NCBI RefSeq assembly: GCF_052324685.1 | Contig: NW_027506919.1 | Location: 241,314 to 305,313 of the forward strand | Reading direction: 5' to 3' | From: Brachyhypopomus gauderio | Taxonomy: Eukaryota > Chordata > Actinopteri > Gymnotiformes > Hypopomidae | Length of the DNA stretch: 64,000 nucleotides | Shown here: one piece after another, positions 8,202 to 20,495 of the stretch | Position numbering within the stretch: the stretch's first letter is position 1 | How the letters are laid out: every line of letters begins with the position of its first letter | Program-made: the position numbers and the translations under genes | The notes under the pieces: generated by a model | What the model was told of the DNA's origin: nothing | The model's database searches: none | Seen by the model: only the letters and a program-made list of their open reading frames with translations

Positions 8202-11200
8202 ACGCCATGGCTTTTTACTGTGGATTGGTGTCATTAGTGAGGAGCGATGAATTTTGTTGTTTTCAAAGAAAAAATGACTCTGGTGGGACTTGAACCCACA
8301 ACCTTTGAATGGCCACACACCTGCGTCTAGAAGTCCAATGCACTATCCATTGCGCCACAGAGCCTAGTATGTGTTAAAGTTTTGACAGTTGCTCTTCAGC
8401 AGGAGGCTAAATGTCATGACCTAACAACTGCTTACATAAAGGAAAGGCACCGCTGGGATTTGAACCCAGGACTTCCTGTTTACTAGACAGGCGCTATGAC
8501 CAGCTAAGCCACGGCGCCACGCCATGGCTTTTTACTGTGGATTGGTGTCATTAGTGAGGAGCGATGAATTTTGTTGTTTTCAAAGAAAAAACGACTCTGG
8601 GGGGACTCGAACCCACAACCTTTGAATGGCCACACACCTGCGTCTAGAAGTCCAATGTGCTATCCATTGCGCCACAGAGCCCAGTATGTGTTAAAGTTTT
8701 GACAGTTGCTCTTCAGCATGAGGCTGAATGTCATGACCTAACAACTGCTTACATAATAGAAAGGCACCGCTGGGATTTGAACCCAGGACTTCCTGCTTAC
8801 TAGACCGGCGATATGACCAGCAAAGCCACGGCGCCACGCCATGGCTTTTTACTGTGGATTGGTGTCATTAGTGAGGAGCGATGAATTTTGTTGTTTTCAA
8901 AGAAAAAAAGACTCTGGTGGGACTCGAACCCACAACCTTTGAATGGCCACACACCTGCGTCTAGAAGTCCAATGCGCTATCCATTGCGCCACAGAGCCCA
9001 GTATGTGTTAAAGTTTTGACAGTTGCTCTTCAGCATGAGGCTGAATGTCATGACCTAACAACTGCTTACATAATAGAAAGGCACCGCTGGGATTTGAACC
9101 CAGGACTTCCTGTTTACTAGACAGGCGCTATGACCAGCTAAGCCACGGCGCCATGCCATGGCTTTTTACTGTGGATTGGTGTCATTAGTGAGGAGCGATG
9201 AATTTTGTTGTTTTCAAAGAAAAAAAGACTCTGGTGGGACTCGAACCCACAACCTTTGAATGGCCACACACCTGCGTCTAGAAGTCCAATGCGCTATCCA
9301 TTGCGCCACAGAGCCCAGTATGTGTTAAAGTTTTGACAGTTGCTCTTCAGCATGAGGCTGAATGTCATGACCTAACAACTGCTTACATAATAGAAAGGCA
9401 CCGCTGGGATTTGAACCCAGGACTTCCTGTTTACTAGACAGGCGCTATGACCAGCTAAGCCACGGCGCCATGCCATGGCTTTTTACTGTGGATTGGTGTC
9501 ATTAGTGAGGAGCGATGAATTTTGTTGTTTTCAAAGAAAAAACGACTCTGGGGGGACTCGAACCCACAACCTTTGAATGCCCACACACCTGCGTCTAGAA
9601 GTCCAATGCGCTATCCATTGTGCCACAGAGCACAGTATGTGTTAAAGTTTTGACAGTTGCTCTTCAGCAGGAGGCTAAATGTCATGACCTAACAACTGCT
9701 TACATAAAGGAAAGGCACCGCTGGGATTTGAACCCAGGACTTCCTGTTTACTAGACAGGCGCTATGACCAGCTAAGCCACGGAGCCGCGCCATGGCTTTT
9801 TACTGTGGATTGGTGTCATTAGTGAGGAGCGATGAATTTTGTTGTTTTCAAAGAAAAAATGACTCTGGTGGGACTCGAACCCACAACCTTTGAATGGCCA
9901 CACACCTGCGTCTAGAAGTCCAATGCGCTATCCATTGCGCCACAGAGCACAGTATGTGTTAAAGTTTTGACAGTTGCTCTTCAGCAGGAGGCTAAATGTC
10001 ATGACCTAACAACTGCTTACATAAAGGAAAGGCACCGCTGGGATTTGAACCCAGGACTTCCTGTTTACTAGACAGGCGCTATGACCAGCTAAGCCACGGA
10101 GCCACGCCATGGCTTTTTACTGTGGATTGGTGTCATTAGTGAGGAGCGATGAATTTTGTTGTTTTCAAAGAAAAAATGACTCTGGTGGGACTTGAACCCA
10201 CAACCTTTGAATGGCCACACACCTGCGTCTAGAAGTCCAATGCACTATCCATTGCGCCACAGAGCCTAGTATGTGTTAAAGTTTTGACAGTTGCTCTTCA
10301 GCAGGAGGCTAAATGTCATGACCTAACAACTGCTTACATAAAGGAAAGGCACCGCTGGGATTTGAACCCAGGACTTCCTGTTTACTAGACAGGCGCTATG
10401 ACCAGCTAACCCATGGCGCCACGCCATGGCTTTTTACTGTGGATTGGTGTCATTAGTGAGGAGCGATGAATTTTGTTGTTTTCAAAGAAAAAATGACTCT
10501 GGTGGGACTTGAACCCACAACCTTTGAATGGCCACACACCTGCGTCTAGAAGTCCAATGCACTATCCATTGCGCCACAGAGCCTAGTATGTGTTAAAGTT
10601 TTGACAGTTGCTCTTCAGCAGGAGGCTAAATGTCATGACCTAACAACTGCTTACATAAAGGAAAGGCACCGCTGGGATTTGAACCCAGGACTTCCTGTTT
10701 ACTAGACAGGCGCTATGACCAGCTAAGCCACGGCGCCACGCCATGGCTTTTTACTGTGGATTGGTGTCATTAGTGAGGAGCGATGAATTTTGTTGTTTTC
10801 AAAGAAAAAACGACTCTGGGGGGACTCGAACCCACAACCTTTGAATGGCCACACACCTGCGTCTAGAAGTCCAATGTGCTATCCATTGCGCCACAGAGCC
10901 CAGTATGTGTTAAAGTTTTGACAGTTGCTCTTCAGCATGAGGCTGAATGTCATGACCTAACAACTGCTTACATAATAGAAAGGCACCGCTGGGATTTGAA
11001 CCCAGGACTTCCTGCTTACTAGACCGGCGATATGACCAGCAAAGCCACGGCGCCACGCCATGGCTTTTTACTGTGGATTGGTGTCATTAGTGAGGAGCGA
11101 TGAATTTTGTTGTTTTCAAAGAAAAAAAGACTCTGGTGGGACTCGAACCCACAACCTTTGAATGGCCACACACCTGCGTCTAGAAGTCCAATGCGCTATC

Positions 11201-11931
11201 CATTGCGCCACAGAGCCCAGTATGTGTTAAAGTTTTGACAGTTGCTCTTCAGCATGACGCTGAATGTCATGACCTAACAACTGCTTACATAAAGGAAAGG
11301 CACCGCTGGGATTTGAACCCAGGACTTCCTGTTTACTAGACAGGCGCTATGACCAGCTAAGCCATGGCGCCACGCCATGGCTTTTTACTGTGGATTGGTG
11401 TCATTAGTGAGGAGCGATGAATTTTGTTGTTTTCAAAGAAAAAACGACTCTGGGGGGACTCGAACCCACAACCTTTGAATGGCCACACACCTGCGTCTAG
11501 AAGTCCAATGCGCTATCCATTGCGCCACAGAGCCCAGTATGTGTTAAAGTTTTGACAGTTGCTCTTCAGCATGAGGCTGAATGTCATGACCTAACAACTG
11601 CTTACATAATAGAAAGGCACCGCTGGGATTTGAACCCAGGACTTCCTGTTTACTAGACAGGCGCTATGACCAGCTAAGCCACAGCGCCACGCCATGGCTT
11701 TTTACTGTGGATTGGTGTCATTAGTGAGGAGCGATGAATTTTGTTGTTTTCATAGAAAAAACGACTCTGGGGGGACTCGAACCCACAACCTTTGAATGGC
11801 CACACACCTGCGTCTAGAAGTCCAATGCGCTATCCATTGCGCCACAGAGCACAGTATGTGTTAAAGTTTTGACAGTTGCTCTTCAGCAGGAGGCTAAATG
11901 TCATGACCTAACAACTGCTTACATAAAGGAA

Positions 11932-12005
11932 AGGCTCCGCTGGGATTTGAACCCAGGACTTCCTGTTTACTAGACAGGCGCTATGACCAGCTAAGCCACG
12001 GAGCC
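11932..12005 (-). tRNA. tRNA-Thr(AGU) with compensatory U4-A69 pair
   Basis: Third copy of the U4-A69 form, 12 units from the second. Confidence 0.85.
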
Positions 12006-13734
12006 ACGCCATGGCTTTTTACTGTGGATTGGTGTCATTAGTGAGGAGCGATGAATTTTGTTGTTTTCAAAGAAAAAATGACTCTGGTGGGACTTGAACC
12101 CACAACCTTTGAATGGCCACACACCTGCGTCTAGAAGTCCAATGCACTATCCATTGCGCCACAGAGCCTAGTATGTGTTAAAGTTTTGACAGTTGCTCTT
12201 CAGCAGGAGGCTAAATGTCATGACCTAACAACTGCTTACATAAAGGAAAGGCACCGCTGGGATTTGAACCCAGGACTTCCTGTTTACTAGACAGGCGCTA
12301 TGACCAGCTAAGCCACGGCGCCACGCCATGGCTTTTTACTGTGGATTGGTGTCATTAGTGAGGAGCGATGAATTTTGTTGTTTTCAAAGAAAAAACGACT
12401 CTGGGGGGACTCGAACCCACAACCTTTGAATGGCCACACACCTGCGTCTAGAAGTCCAATGTGCTATCCATTGCGCCACAGAGCCCAGTATGTGTTAAAG
12501 TTTTGACAGTTGCTCTTCAGCATGAGGCTGAATGTCATGACCTAACAACTGCTTACATAATAGAAAGGCACCGCTGGGATTTGAACCCAGGACTTCCTGC
12601 TTACTAGACCGGCGATATGACCAGCAAAGCCACGGCGCCACGCCATGGCTTTTTACTGTGGATTGGTGTCATTAGTGAGGAGCGATGAATTTTGTTGTTT
12701 TCAAAGAAAAAAAGACTCTGGTGGGACTCGAACCCACAACCTTTGAATGGCCACACACCTGCGTCTAGAAGTCCAATGCGCTATCCATTGCGCCACAGAG
12801 CCCAGTATGTGTTAAAGTTTTGACAGTTGCTCTTCAGCATGAGGCTGAATGTCATGACCTAACAACTGCTTACATAATAGAAAGGCACCGCTGGGATTTG
12901 AACCCAGGACTTCCTGTTTACTAGACAGGCGCTATGACCAGCTAAGCCACGGCGCCATGCCATGGCTTTTTACTGTGGATTGGTGTCATTAGTGAGGAGC
13001 GATGAATTTTGTTGTTTTCAAAGAAAAAACGACTCTGGGGGGACTCGAACCCACAACCTTTGAATGCCCACACACCTGCGTCTAGAAGTCCAATGCGCTA
13101 TCCATTGTGCCACAGAGCACAGTATGTGTTAAAGTTTTGACAGTTGCTCTTCAGCAGGAGGCTAAATGTCATGACCTAACAACTGCTTACATAAAGGAAA
13201 GGCACCGCTGGGATTTGAACCCAGGACTTCCTGTTTACTAGACAGGCGCTATGACCAGCTAAGCCACGGAGCCGCGCCATGGCTTTTTACTGTGGATTGG
13301 TGTCATTAGTGAGGAGCGATGAATTTTGTTGTTTTCAAAGAAAAAATGACTCTGGTGGGACTCGAACCCACAACCTTTGAATGGCCACACACCTGCGTCT
13401 AGAAGTCCAATGCGCTATCCATTGCGCCACAGAGCACAGTATGTGTTAAAGTTTTGACAGTTGCTCTTCAGCAGGAGGCTAAATGTCATGACCTAACAAC
13501 TGCTTACATAAAGGAAAGGCACCGCTGGGATTTGAACCCAGGACTTCCTGTTTACTAGACAGGCGCTATGACCAGCTAAGCCACGGAGCCACGCCATGGC
13601 TTTTTACTGTGGATTGGTGTCATTAGTGAGGAGCGATGAATTTTGTTGTTTTCAAAGAAAAAATGACTCTGGTGGGACTTGAACCCACAACCTTTGAATG
13701 GCCACACACCTGCGTCTAGAAGTCCAATGCGCTA

Positions 13735-14838
13735 TCCATTGCGCCACAGAGCCCAGTATGTGTTAAGGTTTTGACAGTTGCTCTTCAGCAGGAGGCTAAA
13801 TGTCATGACCTAAACACTGCTTATATAAAGGAAAGGCACCGCTGGGATTTGAACCCAGGACTTCCTGTTTACTAGACAGGCGCTATGACCAGCTAAGCCA
13901 CGGCGCCACGCCATGGCTTTTTACTGTGGATTGGTGTCATTAGTGAGGAGCGATGAATTTTGTTGTTTTCAAAGAAAAAACGACTCTGGGGGGACTCGAA
14001 CCCACAACCTTTGAATGGCCACACACCTGCGTCTAGAAGTCCAATGCGCTATCCATTGTGCCACAGAGCACAGTATGTGTTAAAGTTTTGACAGTTGCTC
14101 TTCAGCAGGAGGCTAAATGTCATGACCTAACAACTGCTTACATAAAGGAAAGGCACCGCTGGGATTTGAACCCAGGACTTCCTGTTTACTAGACAGGCGC
14201 TATGACCAGGTAAGACACGGAGCCGCGCCATGACTTTTTACTGTGGATTGGTGTCATTAGTGAGGAGCGATGAATTTTGTTGTTTTCAAAGAAAAAATGA
14301 CTCTGGTGGGACTTGAACCCACAACCTTTGAATGGCCACACACCTGCGTCTAGAAGTCCAATGCACTATCCATTGCGCCACAGAGCCCAGTATGTGTTAA
14401 AGTTTTGACAGTTGCTCTTCAGCAGGAGGCTAAATGTCATGACCTAACAACTGCTTACATAAAGGAAAGGCACCGCTGGGATTTGAACCCAGGACTTCCT
14501 GTTTACTAGACAGGCGCTATGACCAGCTAAGCCACGGAGCCGCGCCATGGCTTTTTACTGTGGATTGGTGTCATTAGTGAGGAGCGATGAATTTTGTTGT
14601 TTTCAAAGAAAAAATTACTCTGGTGGGACTTAAGCCCACAACCTTTGAATGGCCACACACCTGCGTCTAGAAGTCCAATGCGCTATCCATTGCGCCACAG
14701 AGCCCAGTATGTGTTAAAGTTTTGACAGTTGCTCTTCAGCATGAGGCTGAATGTCATGACCTAACAACTGCTTACATAATAGAAAGGCACTGCTGGGATT
14801 TGAACCCAGGACTTCCTGTTTACTAGACAGGCGCTATG
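13735..14838. repeat. Duplicated block (3.5 units), partner at 28860-29963
   Basis: Shares with 28860-29963 the markers TTAAGGTTTTGACAG, CTAAACACTGCTTATATAAAGG, AGGTAAGACACGGAGCC and the B-box-broken Arg. Offset is 46 units plus 543 bp. The match ends where GATCAGC (here) meets GACCAGC in the other copy. Confidence 0.75.
14615..14704 (-). pseudogene. tRNA-Arg(UCU) with broken B box
   Basis: The T-loop reads GGGCTTAAGTCCC instead of GGGTTCGAGTCCC. T54, C56 and G57 are replaced, which destroys the B-box core needed for TFIIIC and the T-loop to D-loop contacts. Probably not transcribed on its own. Confidence 0.8.
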
Positions 14839-17800
14839 ATCAGCTAAGCCACGGCGCCACGCCATGGCTGTTTACTGTGGATTGGTGTCATTAGTGAGGA
14901 GCGATGAATTTTGTTGTTTTCAAAGAAAAAACGACTCTGGTGGGACTCGAACCCACAACCTTTGAATGGCCACACACCAGCGTCTAGAAGTCCAATGCAC
15001 TATCCATTGCGCCACAGAGCACAGTATGTGTTAAAGTTTTGACAGTTGCTCTTCAGCATGAGGCTGAATGTCATGACCTAACAACTGCTTACATAATAGA
15101 AAGGCACCGCTGGGATTTGAACTCAGGACTTCCTGTTTACTAGACAGGCGCTATGACCAGCTAAGCCACGGCGCCACGCCATGGCTTGTTACTGTGGATT
15201 GGTGTCATTAGTGAGGAGCGATGAATTTTGTTGTTTTCAAAGAAAAAACGACTCTGGGGGGACTCGAACCCACAACCTTTGAATGGCCACACACCTGCGT
15301 CTAGAAGTCCAATGCGCTATCCATTGCGCCACAGAGCACAGTATGTGTTAAAGTTTTGACAGTTGCTCTTCAGCAGGAGGCTAAATGTCATGACCTAACA
15401 ACTGCTTACATAAAGGAAAGGCACCGCTGGTATTTGAACCCAAGACTTCCTGTTTACTAGACAGGCGCTATGACCAGCTAAGCCACGGCGCCGCGCCATG
15501 GCTTTTTACTGTGCATTGGTGTCATTAGTGAGGAGCGATGAATTTTGTTGTTTTCAAAGAAAAAACAACTCTGGTGGGACTCGAACCCACAACCTTTGAA
15601 TGGCCACACACCTGCATCTAGAAGTCCAATGCGCTATCCATTGCGCCACAGAGCCCAGTATGTGTTAAAGTTTTGACAGTTGCTCTTCAGCATGAGGCTG
15701 AATGTCATGACCTAACAACTGCTTACATAATAGAAAGGCACCGCTGGGATTTGAACCCAGGACTTCCTGTTTACTAGACAGGCGATATGACCAGCTAAGC
15801 CACGGCGCCACGCCATGGCTTTTTACTGTGGATTGGTGTCATTAGTGAGGAGCGATGAATTTTGTTGTTTTCAAAGAAAAAACGACTCTGGTGGGACTCG
15901 AACCCACAACCTTTGAATGGCCACACACCTGCATCTAGAAGTCCAATGCGCTATCCATTGCGCCACAGAGCCCAGTATGTGTTAAAGTTTTGACAGTTGC
16001 TCTTCAGCAGGAGGCTAAATGTCATGACCTAACAACTGCTTACATAAAGGAAAGGCACTGCTGGGACTTGAACCCAGGACTTCCTGTTTACTAGACAGGC
16101 GCTATGACCAGCTAAGCCACGGCGCCACGCCATGGCTTTTTACTGTGGATTGGTGTCATTAGTGAGGAGCGATGAATTTTGTTGTTTTCAAAGAAAAAAC
16201 GACTCTGGTGGGACTCGAACCCACAACCTTTGAATGGCCACACACCTGCGTCTAGAAGTCCAATGCGCTATCCATTGCGCCACAGAGCCCAGCATGTGTT
16301 AAAGTTTTGACAGTTGCTCTTCAGCAGGAGGCTAAATGTCATGACCTAACAACTGCTTACATAATAGAAAGGCACCGCTGGGATTTGAACCCAGGACTTC
16401 CTGTTTACTAGACAGGCGCTATGACCAGCTAAGCCACGGCGCCACGCCATAGCTTTTTACTGTGGATTGGTGTCATTAGTGAGGAGCGATGAATTTTGTT
16501 GTTTTCAAAGAAAAAACGACTCTGGTGGGACTCGAACCCACAACCTTTGAATGGCCACACACCTGCGTCTAGAAGTCCAATGCGCTATCCATTGCGCCAC
16601 AGAGCCCAGTATGTGTTAAAGTTTTGACAGTTGCTCTTCAGCATGAGGCTGAATGTCATGACCTAACAACTGCTTACATAATAGAAAGGCACCGCTGGGA
16701 CTTGAACCCAGGACTTCCTGTTTACTAGACAGGCGCTATGACCAGCTAACCCATGGCGCCACGCCATGGCTTTTTACTGTGGATTGGTGTCATTAGTGAG
16801 GAGCGATGAATTTTGTTGTTTTCAAAGAAAAAACGACTCTGGTGGGACTCGAACCCACAACCTTTGAATGGCCACACACCTGCGTCTAGAAGTCCAATGC
16901 GCTATCCATTGCGCCACAGAGCCCAGTATGTGTTAAAGTTTTGACAGTTGCTCTTCAGCAGGAGGCTAAATGTCATGACCTAACAACTGCTTACATAATA
17001 GAAAGGCACCGCTGGGATTTGAACCCAGGACTTCCTGTTTACTAGACAGGCGCTATGACCAGCTAAGCCACGGCGCCACGCCATGGCTTTTTACTGTGGA
17101 TTGGTGTCATTAGTGAGGAGCGATGAATTTTGTTGTTTTCAAAGAAAAAACGACTCTGGTGGGACTCGAACCCACAACCTTTGAATGGCCACACACCTGC
17201 GTCTAGAAGTCCAATGCGCTATCCATTGCGCCACAGAGCCCAGCATGTGTTAAAGTTTTGACAGTTGCTCTTCAGCAGGAGGCTAAATGTCATGACCTAA
17301 CAACTGCTTACATAATAGAAAGGCACCGCTGGGATTTGAACCCAGGACTTCCTGTTTACTAGACAGGCGCTATGACCAGCTAAGCCACGGCGCCACGCCA
17401 TGGCTTTTTACTGTGGATTGGTGTCATTAGTGAGGAGCGATGAATTTTGTTGTTTTCAAAGAAAAAACGACTCTGGTGGGACTCGAACCCACAACCTTTG
17501 AATGGCCACACACCTGCGTCTAGAAGTCCAATGCGCTATCCATTGCGCCACAGAGCCCAGTATGTGTTAAAGTTTTGACAGTTGCTCTTCAGCATGAGGC
17601 TGAATGTCATGACCTAACAACTGCTTACATAATAGAAAGGCACCGCTGGGACTTGAACCCAGGACTTCCTGTTTACTAGACAGGCGCTATGACCAGCTAA
17701 CCCATGGCGCCACGCCATGGCTTTTTACTGTGGATTGGTGTCATTAGTGAGGAGCGATGAATTTTGTTGTTTTCAAAGAAAAAACGACTCTGGTGGGACT

Positions 17801-18905
17801 CGAACCCACAACCTTTGAATGGCCACACACCTGCGTCTAGAAGTCCAATGCGCTATCCATTGCGCCACAGAGCCCAGCATGTGTTAAAGTTTTGACAGTT
17901 GCTCTTCAGCAGGAGGCTAAATGTCATGACCTAACAACTGCTTACATAATAGAAAGGCACCGCTGGGATTTGAACCCAGGACTTCCTGTTTACTAGACAG
18001 GCGCTATGACCAGCTAAGCCACGGCGCCACGCCATGGCTTTTTACTGTGGATTGGTGTCATTAGTGAGGAGCGATGAATTTTGTTGTTTTCAAAGAAAAA
18101 ACGACTCTGGTGGGACTCGAACCCACAACCTTTGAATGGCCACACACCTGCGTCTAGAAGTCCAATGCGCTATCCATTGCGCCACAGAGCCCAGTATGTG
18201 TTAAAGTTTTGACAGTTGCTCTTCAGCATGACGCTGAATGTCATGACCTAACAACTGCTTACATAAAGGAAAGGCACCGCTGGGATTTGAACCCAGGACT
18301 TCCTGTTTACTAGACAGGCGCTATGACCAGCTAAGCCATGGCGCCACGCCATGGCTTTTTACTGTGGATTGGTGTCATTAGTGAGGAGCGATGAATTTTG
18401 TTGTTTTCAAAGAAAAAACGACTCTGGGGGGACTCGAACCCACAACCTTTGAATGGCCACACACCTGCGTCTAGAAGTCCAATGCGCTATCCATTGCGCC
18501 ACAGAGCCCAGTATGTGTTAAAGTTTTGACAGTTGCTCTTCAGCATGAGGCTGAATGTCATGACCTAACAACTGCTTACATAATAGAAAGGCACCGCTGG
18601 GATTTGAACCCAGGACTTCCTGTTTACTAGACAGGCGCTATGACCAGCTAAGCCACAGCGCCACGCCATGGCTTTTTACTGTGGATTGGTGTCATTAGTG
18701 AGGAGCGATGAATTTTGTTGTTTTCATAGAAAAAACGACTCTGGGGGGACTCGAACCCACAACCTTTGAATGGCCACACACCTGCGTCTAGAAGTCCAAT
18801 GCGCTATCCATTGCGCCACAGAGCACAGTATGTGTTAAAGTTTTGACAGTTGCTCTTCAGCAGGAGGCTAAATGTCATGACCTAACAACTGCTTACATAA
18901 AGGAA

Positions 18906-18979
18906 AGGCTCCGCTGGGATTTGAACCCAGGACTTCCTGTTTACTAGACAGGCGCTATGACCAGCTAAGCCACGGAGCC
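18906..18979 (-). tRNA. tRNA-Thr(AGU) with compensatory U4-A69 pair
   Basis: Fourth copy of the U4-A69 form; it is the 45-unit-shifted partner of the copy at 4641. Confidence 0.85.
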
Positions 18980-19947
18980 ACGCCATGGCTTTTTACTGTG
19001 GATTGGTGTCATTAGTGAGGAGCGATGAATTTTGTTGTTTTCAAAGAAAAAATGACTCTGGTGGGACTTGAACCCACAACCTTTGAATGGCCACACACCT
19101 GCGTCTAGAAGTCCAATGCACTATCCATTGCGCCACAGAGCCTAGTATGTGTTAAAGTTTTGACAGTTGCTCTTCAGCAGGAGGCTAAATGTCATGACCT
19201 AACAACTGCTTACATAAAGGAAAGGCACCGCTGGGATTTGAACCCAGGACTTCCTGTTTACTAGACAGGCGCTATGACCAGCTAAGCCACGGCGCCACGC
19301 CATGGCTTTTTACTGTGGATTGGTGTCATTAGTGAGGAGCGATGAATTTTGTTGTTTTCAAAGAAAAAACGACTCTGGGGGGACTCGAACCCACAACCTT
19401 TGAATGGCCACACACCTGCGTCTAGAAGTCCAATGTGCTATCCATTGCGCCACAGAGCCCAGTATGTGTTAAAGTTTTGACAGTTGCTCTTCAGCATGAG
19501 GCTGAATGTCATGACCTAACAACTGCTTACATAATAGAAAGGCACCGCTGGGATTTGAACCCAGGACTTCCTGCTTACTAGACCGGCGATATGACCAGCA
19601 AAGCCACGGCGCCACGCCATGGCTTTTTACTGTGGATTGGTGTCATTAGTGAGGAGCGATGAATTTTGTTGTTTTCAAAGAAAAAAAGACTCTGGTGGGA
19701 CTCGAACCCACAACCTTTGAATGGCCACACACCTGCGTCTAGAAGTCCAATGCGCTATCCATTGCGCCACAGAGCCCAGTATGTGTTAAAGTTTTGACAG
19801 TTGCTCTTCAGCATGAGGCTGAATGTCATGACCTAACAACTGCTTACATAATAGAAAGGCACCGCTGGGATTTGAACCCAGGACTTCCTGTTTACTAGAC
19901 AGGCGCTATGACCAGCTAAGCCACGGCGCCATGCCATGGCTTTTTAC

Positions 19948-19952
19948 TGTGG
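19948..19952. repeat. Target-site duplication, left (TGTGG)
   Basis: TGTGG directly before the LTR, repeated at 20491-20495. Removing the LTR and one copy restores the usual array spacer TACTGTGGATTGG. Confidence 0.9.
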
Positions 19953-20490
19953 TGTAGCGGCCAAACTAGACCTTATGTGGTTTTAAGTAGAAATTAATGT
20001 TTAAAGAAGATAAACAATTTTGTTTGAATTTATAATTTCTTAGATATTTATTTTTGTGGTTAAAATGATAATTACATTGGAAAATCAAAATATTTAGAAT
20101 TCATATGTTTAGGTTGTCTGTGGTATATGGATAAAAATGTGTATTGTCGTTTTAATAATTGGCCGAGTCGGCTACCATGCAATCTCGCGTTGCTCTTTTT
20201 AGATCACTAGGAGCCTTGGAAGCGAACAGTTTTCTTACGTGCCGCTGCAGACTTCGACAGACATTTAGAACCTTTTTATTTAATCAGTGGATATTTTAGT
20301 TAGTTCATGTTTGTGTTGTAAGTGTTAAAAAAGTAGATTAAACTTCAGTTTTCGTTTCAATACGTGGTGGAGTGGATTTATTTCAAATTACACGGACATA
20401 CAGCGTGAAACAGCAACTTCGTTGTCGGAGAGTTCGTCACTGTAAGTAACAACACATTCCTAGAGATCTCACGAAGAACAAGCCTCTACA
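19953..20490. mobile_element. Solo LTR of an LTR retrotransposon (538 bp)
   Basis: An insert of 538 bp in the array spacer begins TGTAG and ends CTACA, the short inverted termini typical of LTRs. It is flanked by the perfect 5-bp duplication TGTGG. No internal coding part is present, so this is a solo LTR left by recombination between two LTRs. Five-base duplications occur in Gypsy/Ty3, BEL and some endogenous retrovirus groups; the family cannot be settled by eye. The intact target duplication suggests a fairly recent insertion. An ATTAAA near 20337 could be a poly(A) signal on the plus strand. Confidence 0.85.
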
Positions 20491-20495
20491 TGTGG
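20491..20495. repeat. Target-site duplication, right (TGTGG)
   Basis: Second copy of the 5-bp duplication; the 317-bp array resumes directly after it in the expected phase. Confidence 0.9.

Larger units (their letters stand above)
1..19947 (-). repeat. tRNA-Thr/tRNA-Arg tandem array, block 1 (317-bp units)
   Basis: Sixty-three consecutive units with an exact 317-bp period. With n from 0 to 62, tRNA-Arg(UCU) lies at 33+317n to 122+317n and tRNA-Thr(AGU) at 203+317n to 276+317n, all on the minus strand. I checked this register at many points and it shows no net indel from n=0 to n=62. The 80 bp between Arg and Thr and the 73 bp between Thr and the next Arg are conserved spacers without other genes. 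Linked spacer variants mark unit subtypes: CAGTATG/CAGCATG, AGGAGGCTAA/ATGAGGCTGA and ATAAAGG/ATAATAG. The block begins in a cut tRNA-Thr and an Arg copy with a 3' truncation, and it is interrupted on the right by a solo LTR. Confidence 0.95.
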
